56,242 nucleotides of DNA from Exobacillus caeni (lineage in GTDB: Bacteria; Bacillota; Bacilli; Bacillales; Guptibacillaceae), in the NCBI RefSeq assembly GCF_005747095.1, contig NZ_SWLG01000023.1:1-56242 (forward strand), read 5' to 3'. Shown in pieces: positions 29,968 through 38,690 of the stretch. The notes under the pieces are model-generated. The model had not been told where the DNA came from. It did not search any database and saw only the letters and a program-made list of their open reading frames with translations. The stretch's first letter is position 1. The number at the start of each line of letters is the position of its first letter. Both the position numbers and the translations under genes were made by a program.

Positions 29968-31013
29968 TACCTTACTGTGATTTTGCCAGGAGTATGTTCA
30001 GTTACTTCCCCGATAATCGCTGCATCAACGCTTTTTTCCTTAAGCGTGTTCACGAGGGAATCTGCTTCGGCTTCTGAAACTGATATAAGCAGCCCTCCTG
30101 AAGTTACTGCATCGCAAAGAATCAACTGGTCGATCTCATCGATTCCATCATAGCTGATATTATCTGCGAGCCATTGGTGATTCTTCTTAGTTCCGCCCGG
30201 AATGACTCCCTGTTCTGCAAGCTCTCTTGTTCTGGAGAGAACTGGAACATCGTCTTTGTAAATCGTGATTCCGGTATTGCTTCCTCTTGCCATCTCAAGA
30301 GTATGGCCGAGAAGGCCGAATCCAGTAACGTCAGTGCAAGCATGGACATCGAAATTATCCATAGCTTCTGCCGCAGCTTTATTCAATGCTGCCATCACAT
30401 TCATCGCAACCTCGATTTCATTCTCAGAAAGCAGATCTTTTTTGATCGCCTGGGTTTGGATCCCTATTCCGATAGGCTTCGTTAAGATAAGGCGGTCGCC
30501 ATGTTTTGCCCCGGTATTAGCACGTACTCGTTCTGGATGGACAGTGCCTGTTACCGATAATCCGAACTTTGGTTCCTGGTCATCGATAGAATGGCCGCCA
30601 ACGAGAACTGCGCCTGCTTCCTTTACTTTATCTGAAGCGCCTGCAAGAATGTCAGCCAATATCTTTTTATCGAGAGTGCTTATTGGAAAGCCAACAATAT
30701 TCATTACTGTCAATGGCTTTCCTCCCATCGCATATACATCACTGAGTGAATTTGCTGCAGCGATCTGCCCGAACATATAAGGGTCGTCTACGATAGGTGT
30801 GAAGTAATCAAGGGTTTGGACAAGGGCAACTTCGTCATTCAATTTATAAACTCCAGCATCGTCTGATGTATCAAGCCCAACGAGTAAGTTAGGATCTTCT
30901 ACAGATCTAGGTAGATGACGCAGAACCTGCGTCAGGTCCTCAGGACCAATTTTGCATCCTCAGCCACCTTTGCTTGATAAAGAAGTCAATTTGAAAATTT
31001 CTTCTTTTGACAT
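29967..31013 (-). CDS. selD: Selenide, water dikinase (SelD), itself a selenoprotein
   Basis: SelD makes selenophosphate from selenide and ATP, the donor for tRNA-Sec and for selenosugars. The full frame from the ATG at 31013 has 348 codons, the usual SelD length, with an in-frame TGA at 30962-30960 (codon 18). It lies in SSKGG-TGA-GCKIGPEDL, the exact position of the catalytic Sec/Cys. Further motifs are 'DTSDDAGVY', 'VALVQTLDYFTPIVDDPY', 'AANSLSDVYAMGGKP', 'LVGGHSIDDQEP' and 'TDVTGFGLLGH'. AAAGGAAG precedes the ATG. After the TGA, GGTCC-TGA-GGACC and then TGACGCAG-GTT-CTGCGTCA form perfect hairpins. It follows the SenB-like gene by 63 bp. Confidence 0.95.
30914..30962 (-). promoter_or_regulatory. 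UGA codon and candidate SECIS hairpins of selD
   Basis: The UGA is 30962-30960. Twelve bases later GGTCC and GGACC form a 5-bp stem with a 3-nt loop, and right after it TGACGCAG and CTGCGTCA form an 8-bp stem. Either could contribute to SelB recruitment. Confidence 0.55.
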
Positions 31014-31076
31014 TTCAAACTTCCTTTCTTAAACAGTCTTTTTACATCTATAACCAGGAAACTTTAACATAGCTGT

Positions 31077-32078
31077 TTAATGGGATGATGTGTTTAATGC
31101 ATGTTCATACATCGCTAAGACAGCTTCAGCCTCTTTTGTATCGGAATGATGACTTGCAACATACCTTTTTCCTGCGAGCCCGATCTTTTCTCTCAAGGAC
31201 GGGTCGGTTAGTAATAGTTCGGCATATCGAGTGAATTCTATTTCATTCTCGTATATGAAACCCGTCTTTTCGTGGAAGACAATATTTCGATTTCCCTGGT
31301 TGCCTGATACTATGACAGGTAGAGAACTTCCCATCGCTTCTAAGATTGCAGATGACTGCCCTTCAGAATGAGAGGTGTTAAGAATGGTATCAGATGACTG
31401 ATATATCGCACCCATACTTCGATGCGACACCTCACCAAAATATTTGATCCAATCCTCATTTTGTTTTACTAGATTGTTAACTTTTATGCCTTCCTCTTCT
31501 TCAATCACCGGCCCCACTAACCACAGGCGAATCTCCGGATGCTTTTTATGTAACGGTTTAAGCATCTTGATAGCCGAAGTAACATTTTTCACTTTTCTAA
31601 TGCCGGCAGGAAGAAGAAACACAAACGTATCTTTTTCTTTCGGAAAAGGATGTGCAGTTTGGAAATCACTGGCTCCCTGGGATATTACGAACAACTTTTC
31701 CTCAATCTGCGGAAGGGCTGACAGCAGTTTTTGCTTTGCTTTTCCATCAAACACATGAACAGCTTTTGCCCCAAGTAAGGAAGCGATCACATCATTTCTT
31801 CGTTCACTGTTATCCAGATCATGATTAAGATCAGTACCGGTAAAGGTGATGACGTAATTTTTTATCTCTGATTCAAGTGTCTCCATAAATTTATAAAAGT
31901 GATACGCGTTAAAGCCGTGTACAAGGTCAGCCTGTGGTATAGCAGCTTTGTGATAATCGGTAACAGAAATGACTTCGGTATCGATGCCTAAATGGTTTAA
32001 TCCTTCAGAAATACGCTGGACTGTAACCGTATTTCCGCGTGCCTGGTGATAATAGGGTGTAGCTAATACAACTTTCAA
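31077..32078 (-). CDS. GT-B glycosyltransferase, SenB-like (candidate selenosugar synthase)
   Basis: A 333-residue family-4-type glycosyltransferase with E-x7-E (EGQSSAILE) near 260. It shares features with SenB, which makes a selenosugar from selenophosphate and a UDP-sugar: 'PYYHQARGNTVTVQRISEGL' at the N-terminus, 'TFTGTDLNHDL' and 'LLPAGIRKVKN'. It precedes selD by 63 bp on the same strand, the same pairing seen in selenoneine clusters. BshA (bacillithiol synthesis) was considered but has a different N-terminus and is longer. No SenA homologue is in the window. TTG start at 32078, with AAAGGA 8 bp before; the ATG at 32087 is too close to that site. Confidence 0.75.
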   Translation of the reverse strand: MKVVLATPYYHQARGNTVTVQRISEGLNHLGIDTEVISVTDYHKAAIPQADLVHGFNAYHFYKFMETLESEIKNYVITFTGTDLNHDLDNSERRNDVIASLLGAKAVHVFDGKAKQKLLSALPQIEEKLFVISQGASDFQTAHPFPKEKDTFVFLLPAGIRKVKNVTSAIKMLKPLHKKHPEIRLWLVGPVIEEEEGIKVNNLVKQNEDWIKYFGEVSHRSMGAIYQSSDTILNTSHSEGQSSAILEAMGSSLPVIVSGNQGNRNIVFHEKTGFIYENEIEFTRYAELLLTDPSLREKIGLAGKRYVASHHSDTKEAEAVLAMYEHALNTSSH

Positions 32079-32133
32079 AACGCTCATCCTTTTACTGGGT
32101 GGTAGGTTAATTCATAGTAACCCTATCAATTTA

Positions 32134-32161
32134 TTCATATTTGTACCTTTCATTTTAACAA
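32134..32161 (-). promoter_or_regulatory. Candidate promoter of the glycosyltransferase-selD unit
   Basis: On the minus strand TTGTTA (32161-32156), a 16-bp spacer and TATGAA (32139-32134), about 55 bp before the start. Confidence 0.45.
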
Positions 32162-32301
32162 AATAGCGGGGATTGTCATTTTTTTTGCTTCAGTTTATCG
32201 AAAAATTCTTTCATTATATAGTGTACCTTATATATCTGTAAAAATCTGTTTGGTTTTCTTTGGTGTTGAGTCAGAAACAATAGGATAGAGGAGGGGTAAA
32301 G

Positions 32302-32529
32302 ATGAATAAGAAGATTGGAGACTTGAGGAAATCGCAGCAGGAATCTTTTTGCTGTACAGTTCTTGATGCTGAGCAAAGGGCTTATCAAGGAACGCTATAC
32401 GGAAATCAAGATCTAGCGGAACAGCAATGTAAGGATATTAGCCAACGTATTAACCCTGAGCATGAACGGGGCGACAGGATGGAATTTGGACCCGGCTCAT
32501 GCGGCGGGTTTGATCTCAGGGATAAGTAA
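32302..32529 (+). CDS. Small hypothetical protein
   Basis: A 75-residue protein with a very good ribosome binding site (GAGGAGGGG) before the ATG. It is hydrophilic, has a CC pair at about 17-18 and a single C near the end (FGPGSCGGFDL), and no membrane segment. No family is recognised. It is divergent from the SenB-like gene, so it may mark the edge of the selenium region. Confidence 0.55.
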   Translation: MNKKIGDLRKSQQESFCCTVLDAEQRAYQGTLYGNQDLAEQQCKDISQRINPEHERGDRMEFGPGSCGGFDLRDK

Positions 32530-32641
32530 CTTTTTATTCTAATTTCAAGAGGCTGAATGCAAGTTCGATTCGAAATATCTGACCTGCATCAGTCCCTTTC
32601 CTCCTCATTACTTAGCTTATGTCAGAGTTAGTTAACAAAAA

Positions 32642-33101
32642 AGAGGCAGGGACAAAAGTATTTTAGCCAAAGGAAAATCCGAACTATGATTCAAAATTCT
32701 TTAATCAGAATTTAAATCAGTTCGGATTTTTCTTTTGGCCATTTAAGTAATTTTTCCTTTTCAATATATATGGGCTGCTGGTGAGCCTCCTCGAACTCCG
32801 GGGTCTCACCGATGCCTTTTCTCCCGTAGGAGTCTTCGTGTATTTTCTTCGCTAGAGGAGGAGTAATAAAGTTCCTTTAGTGGGAAACCACTTCCAGCGT
32901 AGGCAGAATACGTAGACTCCTCGAAAATGAACTGCCCATTTTCTTCGTGCGATGTCTTGCTGCCGTAGCCTTCCTTATCCTGCGGGAACAGCACGAGTCC
33001 GAAGACCCCGCAGCGATGGTTTTTCAGCGAGGAGGCTGAGGCCGTGCCCGCGGAAAGCGAAGTATTCTGCCGAAGCGGTTTGCATCACTCCTACTAGCTA
33101 C
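32642..33101. repeat. Dispersed repeat, long copy
   Basis: The left part (32642-32747) matches 2139-2240 and holds a hairpin with arms AAAATCCGAAC and GTTCGGATTTT. The rest (32770-33101) shows the GC-rich motifs GGGGTCTCA, GTAGGAGTC, CTGCGGGAA and GCCCGCGGAAAGCG shared with 48296-48645 and 55945-56150. I see no gene in 32530-33207. Confidence 0.75.
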
Positions 33102-33207
33102 AAAGGAAGATAAATCTATTGAAAATTAACATTCTATACTTGTTAATTCTGAATCATTCGTTTTTAAACTTGAACGTCTTATTTATGTCCCAGCCCCGTA
33201 AAAAATG

Positions 33208-34626
33208 TTAGACGACCATTTCTTTTTTCTTTTCTGCATCTTCTTCTTCCCAGCATTCTGCATTATCTATTCCAAGTTTTTGTGGATCAAAAGTCGGTTC
33301 TTTTCCTAATTTTCTTTGAGATTGATAATCCTTCAAGACTTTGATTGCTACTTTGCTTAACATTGCAACAGCAAAAAGGTTTATAAGCGTCATGAGCGCC
33401 ATGAAAAGATCGGCGAGGCTCCAGACTAACCCAAGACTTGCCAGGGAACCAAACATAACCATACCAATAGTAGCTAATCGAAAGATAAAGAGAGAAAGGT
33501 AATTTTTCTTAATAAACTCGAGGTTGGTTTCTCCGTAATAGTAGCTTCCGATAATAGAGCTAAAAGCGAACAAGAAGATCGATACAGCTATAAAGATGGA
33601 AGCCCATCCGCCGATATGCGTATCGAGGGAATTTTGCAACAACTGAATTCCTTCAACATTTCCAGACTGATAAACATCAGACAACAGGATGATGAAAGCA
33701 GTCGCTGTACAGATGATAATAGTATCAAAGAATACACCTAACGTTTGAATGAAACCCTGTTTTGCAGGATGCGAAACAGTTGCGGTTGCTGCAGCGTTTG
33801 GGGCACTACCCATACCTGCTTCGTTAGAAAATAATCCTCTTTTTACACCATTCATAATCGCTGCTCCGATCGCACCGCCAAAAGCTTCCTCGAAACCAAA
33901 GGCGCTTCCGATAATTAGTTTAAACACAGCCGGCAATGCAGAAAGATTAGTTAACACTACGACAAGTGACAAAATGACAAAAACTGCGGCCATGAGTGGT
34001 ACGACTGTTGCAGAAAAGTTAGCGATTCGTTGAACGCCGCCAAATATGATTGCAGCGGTCAGTACAGATAACACAATCCCGACTACGAACCTGTTTATTC
34101 CGAAAGCATTTTCAAAAGCAAAAGAAATGGTGTTACTCTGAACAGAGTTAAAGATCAGGCCAAATGTGACCGCGATTAAAACAGCGAATATAATTCCAAG
34201 CCATCTCATGTTCAATCCTTTTTGCAAATAGTACGCAGGTCCGCCGCGGTATGAATACTTATCTTTTACCTTATAAACCTGTGCAAGTGTACTTTCAACG
34301 AAGCTAGTCGCTCCTCCTAACAGGGCTACGAGCCACATCCAAAAGATTGCTCCAGGCCCTCCTAAGCCGATAGCCACTGCAACTCCGGCCAGGTTTCCCG
34401 TTCCAATCCTTGTTGCAGCACCGATACAGAACGATTTGAAAGATGAAATACTTCGCTTCCCATCTGTGACAGTTGATTTATCAAACAGAACTCTGATCAT
34501 TTCGCCGATATATCGAAACTGTATAAATTTCAATTTAAAGGTAAAATAAAGTCCAATTCCTAATAAAGCGGCAATCAAAACGTAAGACCAAAGAATGTTG
34601 TTTAGAAAATCAATTGCGATAGACAT
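33208..34626 (-). CDS. Alanine or glycine:cation symporter (AGCS family)
   Basis: A 472-residue sodium/amino-acid symporter with about ten membrane segments and the AGCS signatures 'GIGLYFTFKLKFIQFRYI', 'ATRIGTGNLAGVAVAIGLGGPGAIFWMW', 'GGPAYYLQKG' and 'FSNEAGMGSAPNAAATA'. It imports alanine or glycine with Na+. The start at 34626 has GGGAGG 7 bp upstream; the TTG one codon earlier is less likely. The next 405 bp upstream hold only the SDR terminator. Confidence 0.94.
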   Translation of the reverse strand: MSIAIDFLNNILWSYVLIAALLGIGLYFTFKLKFIQFRYIGEMIRVLFDKSTVTDGKRSISSFKSFCIGAATRIGTGNLAGVAVAIGLGGPGAIFWMWLVALLGGATSFVESTLAQVYKVKDKYSYRGGPAYYLQKGLNMRWLGIIFAVLIAVTFGLIFNSVQSNTISFAFENAFGINRFVVGIVLSVLTAAIIFGGVQRIANFSATVVPLMAAVFVILSLVVVLTNLSALPAVFKLIIGSAFGFEEAFGGAIGAAIMNGVKRGLFSNEAGMGSAPNAAATATVSHPAKQGFIQTLGVFFDTIIICTATAFIILLSDVYQSGNVEGIQLLQNSLDTHIGGWASIFIAVSIFLFAFSSIIGSYYYGETNLEFIKKNYLSLFIFRLATIGMVMFGSLASLGLVWSLADLFMALMTLINLFAVAMLSKVAIKVLKDYQSQRKLGKEPTFDPQKLGIDNAECWEEEDAEKKKEMVV

Positions 34627-34989
34627 CAAACGCCTCCCAGTTATTGTATTTTTCAGAAAATTAACACCAAAATTATTTTAGCTTAAAATAAAAGATTATT
34701 CAACATAATGCGACAAATTACGACATTTTTCCATTTCTGTTAATAGGAAGGAATTTTAAGTGCAGATACTTTTCTTAACGAGTCGATGAGAAAGGTTCCT
34801 TAAAAAGATGAAGGATGCTGTTAACGAAGTCTTTCGGTTAGAAGCGTTAAATAATAGGGGGGAATCTCATTTTAGCTCCTGGGATTTCCACGGATGATAG
34901 GGGACCCGGCCAGTAAGAGGGGATTTCTGGCAGCATTGTTGAATAAAATAAACACGCTCGCTAACAGAGCCTAAAAATAAAAAGAAGAG

Positions 34990-35026
34990 GGGGTGACACT
35001 TTGCCTTTGGAGTCCGCCCCTTTTTG
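34990..35026 (-). terminator. Terminator of the 35.0-35.8 kb SDR gene
   Basis: On the minus strand AGGGG and CCCCCT bracket a ~22-nt inner part that can pair partly (GACTC/GTGTC), followed by CTTCTTTTT. From here to 34630 nothing else is visible. Confidence 0.5.
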
Positions 35027-35031
35027 TAGTG

Positions 35032-35796
35032 TTATAGTGAAGATTGCCAGCCGCCGTCTACATAAACGGTATGGCCGTTAACGTAGCTGGATGCTTCTGA
35101 TGCAAGGTAGATCGCTGTACCGATCAATTCATCTGGATTTCCCCATCGCTGCTGAGGAACTTCACTTTTTACCCAGCTATTAAAACCCTGGTCCTCGACA
35201 AGCTTTTTTGTTAATTCTGTTTGGAAGTATCCAGGACCGATCGCGTTTACCTGGATGTTATGTTTGCCCCACTCTGTTGCCATCGATTTTGTGAGCATTT
35301 TCAAACCGCCCTTGGATGCGCAGTAATTGCCGATTGTCGGACGGGCTGCTTCTGCATTCAAGGATGAAATGTTAATGATCTTTCCCTTCTTGCGGTCTTT
35401 CATCTTTGCAAACACACATTGGGATACATAAAACACCGAATTTAAATTCACATCCATAACCGTGTTCCAGTCTTCCATCGTCATTTCCTCAAGCGGCGCC
35501 CTCCGGTGTATACCAGCGTTATTAATTAAAACATCGATGGGACCGACTTCTTCTTCAATATTGTTAATTGTTGCTTTCACTGACTCGGTATCGCAAACGT
35601 CAAAAGCAAAACCTGTTACGTCTCCATCCAGAGCACTAACGGTCTGGTCAACCGCATCCTGATTCCGCCCGTTGATGATCACCTTTGCCCCTGAATCAGC
35701 AAAGCCTCGTGCAAAACTCAATCCAAGTCCTCTAGTTGAACCAGTAATTAATACTACTTTTTTTTCCACACTAAAAAGGTTTTTCAAATCATCCAC
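35032..35796 (-). CDS. SDR family oxidoreductase, gluconate 5-dehydrogenase-like
   Basis: A 254-residue classical short-chain dehydrogenase: TGSTRGLG cofactor motif near 19, NNAG near 93, catalytic Ser in 'NISSLNAEAA' and YCASKGG near 157-161, C-terminus 'VNGHTVYVDGGW'. The N-terminus 'LFSVEKKVVLITGSTRGLG' and 'NNAGIHRRAPLEEM' resemble gluconate 5-dehydrogenases, which interconvert 5-ketogluconate and gluconate, but no gluconate gene lies nearby, so the substrate is uncertain. It stands alone. Confidence 0.87.
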   Translation of the reverse strand: MDDLKNLFSVEKKVVLITGSTRGLGLSFARGFADSGAKVIINGRNQDAVDQTVSALDGDVTGFAFDVCDTESVKATINNIEEEVGPIDVLINNAGIHRRAPLEEMTMEDWNTVMDVNLNSVFYVSQCVFAKMKDRKKGKIINISSLNAEAARPTIGNYCASKGGLKMLTKSMATEWGKHNIQVNAIGPGYFQTELTKKLVEDQGFNSWVKSEVPQQRWGNPDELIGTAIYLASEASSYVNGHTVYVDGGWQSSL

Positions 35797-36256
35797 TCCT
35801 ATACCTCGTCCATTTATGTATTAAAAGAACATCTTTCATTTTAGCCCACTCACTTTTAGGGGAAATGATAGGAAGAAGTTAAGAGGAAGATGTAACGAAA
35901 GTAAACTGAACCTCTTTTTAAATCTCATAATCTGTAAAACAAACTAAGAAGTTAGATTAATGTCCGATCAGGGTATCAAAAGACTATAGTTTAAAAAGAC
36001 CTTTATGTTACAAGAAACGATAAGGTTTACCAAAAAACTCAGAAAACTGCCTATTTTCCCTATACTGTGTTTGACAAAGATAAAATCGGGGAAAATAGAA
36101 AACAAATAATCGTAGGAGTTTCTGCCCAGGTGATCCAATAGTTTAAAAGCGTTTGCAGCAACATACCAGACCGATACAGTTATGGAAAAACACAATTAAT
36201 ACTCAGTTCAAAGCCGATTAGAAATCGTTCTAACCGCATCCGGAAAAATTTGGGCT

Positions 36257-36286
36257 TTGACACAAAGATAGGACAGCGTTTATAGT
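36257..36286 (+). promoter_or_regulatory. Sigma-A promoter of the IDEAL-domain gene
   Basis: A perfect TTGACA (36257-36262), an 18-bp spacer and TATAGT (36281-36286). Between 35797 and 36256 I see no gene or clear element. Confidence 0.75.
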
Positions 36287-36368
36287 ATTAAAAAAACTCC
36301 TGGCTGATTGTTCGCTTACGTGTAATGAGAGGATTTACAGTTTGAACAAAAATAGAGGAGGAGAGACC

Positions 36369-36725
36369 ATGAGCCTAACAAATAGTCAAGAAATGAATCT
36401 AAAAGCTGGCGATTGGGTAAAAGGTAATTCAATTAACGATGAGCTATTCAAAGGATATGTCGAAGCCTTGAACGAAACACTTGGAACGGTAAGAATCCGT
36501 GTAGTTGATTGTGATAACAATCGTACGGTAGGAAAAACCATTGAAACATTCGTGAATCACATTTCTAAAATGCCGGAAATCGATATCGACCGTGAAGGAT
36601 ATCTTCACACCATGATTGACCTTGCACTTATGACGAAAGATAAGAAATGGTTTGATGAATTAACGGATGAATTGAATCAGCTAGACATGGAAAAGAAAAG
36701 CCAAAACGAGTCGCTCACATACTAA
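36369..36725 (+). CDS. IDEAL domain-containing protein
   Basis: A 118-residue acidic protein. Residues 18-70 form a small beta domain ('AGDWVKGNSINDELFKGYVE'), and residues about 83-108 (LHTMIDLALMTKDKKWFDEL) match the short IDEAL helix-loop-helix motif found in several small Firmicutes proteins. Function unknown. The start at 36369 follows GGAGGAGAGACC, chosen over an upstream ATG at 36342 that lacks such a site. Confidence 0.75.
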   Translation: MSLTNSQEMNLKAGDWVKGNSINDELFKGYVEALNETLGTVRIRVVDCDNNRTVGKTIETFVNHISKMPEIDIDREGYLHTMIDLALMTKDKKWFDELTDELNQLDMEKKSQNESLTY

Positions 36726-36806
36726 AAATAAAAGCACGGGGTGTTATTTGCAGCAAAAATGCGCTAGGATTAATAGTAGAAGACCCGGTTCTTAGGAGGA
36801 ACTATA

Positions 36807-37223
36807 ATGAATAGTGAATTTACGCTCGCTGTCCATAGTCTGGCGTTGTTATCTATCTATCCCGGACAAATGGCAACGAGTGATTTTTTGGCAGAGAGTG
36901 CTTCTGTCCACCCTGTGCGAATGAGGAAAGTACTGAGTATGTTAAAGAAAAAGAACTATATCAATTCAAAAGAAGGGGCCGGTGGAGGATTTATTCTCTC
37001 CTGTGATCCAGCTGAGGTTTCGCTAGATGAGATCTATGAACTGACATCGGTCGGCTCTTTAAAACCGAAGTGTCCGGAAGCAAACAGCAAGTGTGTTGTA
37101 GGGGCAAATTTATCGACTGTACTCGGTGGCATTTTTCAGGACGGGGAAGACCATCTTACTTCTTTTTTGAAAAAGTATACCATTAGTGATATTATACACA
37201 CGTTAAAGGAAAGGCAATGTTGA
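36807..37223 (+). CDS. Rrf2 family transcriptional regulator (YwnA-like)
   Basis: A 138-residue Rrf2 protein: winged helix near 15-65 ('DFLAESASVHPVRMRKVLSML', then 'SKEGAGGGFILS'), followed by a helix with two cysteines (CPEANSKCVV). The cysteines are fewer than the three that bind an Fe-S cluster in IscR/NsrR, so it is closer to the YwnA/CymR type, which sense partners or oxidation. The target is unknown. TAGGAGGAAC precedes the start. Confidence 0.88.
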   Translation: MNSEFTLAVHSLALLSIYPGQMATSDFLAESASVHPVRMRKVLSMLKKKNYINSKEGAGGGFILSCDPAEVSLDEIYELTSVGSLKPKCPEANSKCVVGANLSTVLGGIFQDGEDHLTSFLKKYTISDIIHTLKERQC

Positions 37224-37284
37224 TTTGTCTTTTTCTTTTGCTGTTTAATGTAATATGAAAAATTACAGTTATAGGAGGGTTTGA

Positions 37285-37803
37285 GTGAATAAACTTTTAC
37301 ACCAGAGCAAAGATACGTTATTTTTGACAGAAGAAGACCTTTCCCTTATTCAATCAATAGGTAGTGTTTATTCGGTGCAGAAGGATGAACTTATCCTCGA
37401 CCCATCTAAACCGAACGATTCGATTTTTGTTATATTGGAAGGGTGTGTTGGTACCTTCCAGCACGATTCAGATAAGAAAAATAAAATCCATAGCAAGCTT
37501 TATGCAGGAGACGTTTTTGGCGACTATTCTGTTTTTGCCAGCGACTCTATTTATGCAAAAGCGCTTACGAATGTTAAAAAGGTTCATATCCCTGCTGATC
37601 GCTTTAAAAAAATGATGCACGAGCATACAGAGGTTGCGCTTAAACTGAAAAGGCTTTTGTCCCAGCAAAGGGCCAGTTTTGAACAGTCAAAAAGCAAAAG
37701 TGATGTACGAATCTATAAATGGCTGAAGGGAAAAGTATGCAAACCGGGTTCTTCTTTAAAATTCCTTCAGGGAACAGGTTATTTTCATTGTGAAAAATGC
37801 TAA
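37285..37803 (+). CDS. Cyclic nucleotide-binding-like domain protein without DNA-binding domain
   Basis: A 172-residue protein with a double-stranded beta-helix like the Crp/Fnr sensor (about 10-125: 'ELILDPSKPNDSIFVILEG', 'LYAGDVFGDYSVF') and a long helix (VALKLKRLLSQQRASFEQ). The helix-turn-helix of Crp/Fnr is absent; the protein ends FHCEKC. It may sense a ligand and act by protein contact. The start is a GTG at 37285, 5 bp after AGGAGGG. Confidence 0.75.
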   Translation: MNKLLHQSKDTLFLTEEDLSLIQSIGSVYSVQKDELILDPSKPNDSIFVILEGCVGTFQHDSDKKNKIHSKLYAGDVFGDYSVFASDSIYAKALTNVKKVHIPADRFKKMMHEHTEVALKLKRLLSQQRASFEQSKSKSDVRIYKWLKGKVCKPGSSLKFLQGTGYFHCEKC

Positions 37804-37811
37804 GTTTTTAT

Positions 37812-37840
37812 TTGTTAACTGTAATTATTTTTGTTACAAT
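37812..37840 (+). promoter_or_regulatory. Sigma-A promoter of the nitroreductase gene
   Basis: TTGTTA (37812-37817), a 17-bp spacer and TACAAT (37835-37840). Confidence 0.65.
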
Positions 37841-37893
37841 ATAGGTCGTGCTAGAAGCGGTAATCTTTTTGGATTTAGGAAGGAGAATGAACA

Positions 37894-38529
37894 ATGCAAG
37901 CAACGATTCAAGCTGAAGACATTTTACAAGTGATGAAAGACCGCAAGTCGGTTCGAAAATATAAACAAAATGTTAAAATTCCCGATGAAGAGCTTACTGA
38001 GATTCTCGAAGCAACTGTTGAAGCGCCATCTTCGTGGAACCTGCAACACTGGAGATTTCTTATTGTTCAAAGTGAAGAACAAAAAGAGAAACTATATAAC
38101 ATTGCCTACCACCAGCAACAGGTAATGGATAGCTCTGTCACGATTGCGGTGCTTGGCGATCTGGAAGCGGACAAAAGTGCCGATGAAGTATACGGTGAGG
38201 CAGTTAGATTTGGTTATATGGATGAAAAGGTAAAAGAAACCCTTGTTGGAAACATTGAGGGCGCCTATAAGAACATCGAAGGGTTTGCAAGAGACGAGGC
38301 AATCTTAAACAGTTCTTTGGCTGCAATGCAATTAATGCTTGCTGCAAAGGCGAAAGGATATGACTCCGTTCCAATGGGTGGGTTCAACCGCGAAGCATTC
38401 AAAAGTGAATTTAATGTTCCCGAACGATTCACTCCGGTAATGTTGATCTCTATTGGTGAAGCTGCAGTAGAAGCTCACAGCACTGGTCGGTTCCCGTTGG
38501 AAAAAGTCGTTATAAACGAGAGCTTTTAA
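37894..38529 (+). CDS. Nitroreductase family protein
   Basis: A 211-residue FMN-dependent oxidoreductase: 'MKDRKSVRKYKQNVKIPDEEL' (FMN phosphate contact), 'EATVEAPSSWNLQHWRFLIV', and 'AKAKGYDSVPMGGFNREAF' near 155. It would reduce nitro compounds or quinones with NAD(P)H in the cytoplasm; it resembles YdgI/YodC of B. subtilis. AGGAAGGAG precedes the ATG. It has its own promoter and terminator. Confidence 0.92.
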   Translation: MQATIQAEDILQVMKDRKSVRKYKQNVKIPDEELTEILEATVEAPSSWNLQHWRFLIVQSEEQKEKLYNIAYHQQQVMDSSVTIAVLGDLEADKSADEVYGEAVRFGYMDEKVKETLVGNIEGAYKNIEGFARDEAILNSSLAAMQLMLAAKAKGYDSVPMGGFNREAFKSEFNVPERFTPVMLISIGEAAVEAHSTGRFPLEKVVINESF

Positions 38530-38536
38530 TAATCCC

Positions 38537-38568
38537 TGGTCGGTCGTTTGATCGGCCATTTTAAATTT
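38537..38568 (+). terminator. Terminator of the nitroreductase gene
   Basis: TGGTCGGT (38537-38544) and ATCGGCCA (38551-38558) pair with two G-U pairs, followed by TTTTAAATTTTT. Confidence 0.75.
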
Positions 38569-38591
38569 TTGAAAAAAAGATGCAGTGCCTA

Positions 38592-38621
38592 TTGAAGGTT
38601 TACGGAAAATTTGGTTATAAT
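38592..38621 (+). promoter_or_regulatory. Promoter of the leader region
   Basis: TTGAAG (38592-38597), an 18-bp spacer and a perfect TATAAT (38616-38621). It directs transcription into the leader peptide and hairpins that follow. Confidence 0.7.
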
Positions 38622-38654
38622 AAAAGCGACTCTTCAAATAAAGGGGAAAATTTT

Positions 38655-38678
38655 ATGTTATCGGTGGTTCTTAACTAA
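38655..38678 (+). CDS. Candidate leader peptide MLSVVLN
   Basis: A seven-codon frame with a ribosome binding site (AAAGGGGAAAA), starting about 27 nt after the likely transcript start. Its last codons and stop overlap GTTCTTAACTA, which is repeated inverted at 38790-38802 and can also compete with the terminator arm at 38714. This is the layout of ribosome-controlled attenuators. Confidence 0.45.
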   Translation: MLSVVLN

Positions 38679-38690
38679 GAGCAATTTTAT

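Noticed and set aside
31077-32078. BshA (bacillithiol synthesis) for the glycosyltransferase
   Set aside because: The N-terminus and length differ from BshA, and the selD neighbour and SenB-like motifs fit better.
32806-32994. Open frame in the 32.7-kb repeat
   Set aside because: Repeat-derived, with no ribosome binding site.
35968-36195. Minus-strand open frame in the gap before the IDEAL gene
   Set aside because: No ribosome binding site, low-complexity A/T-rich sequence and no recognisable domain.
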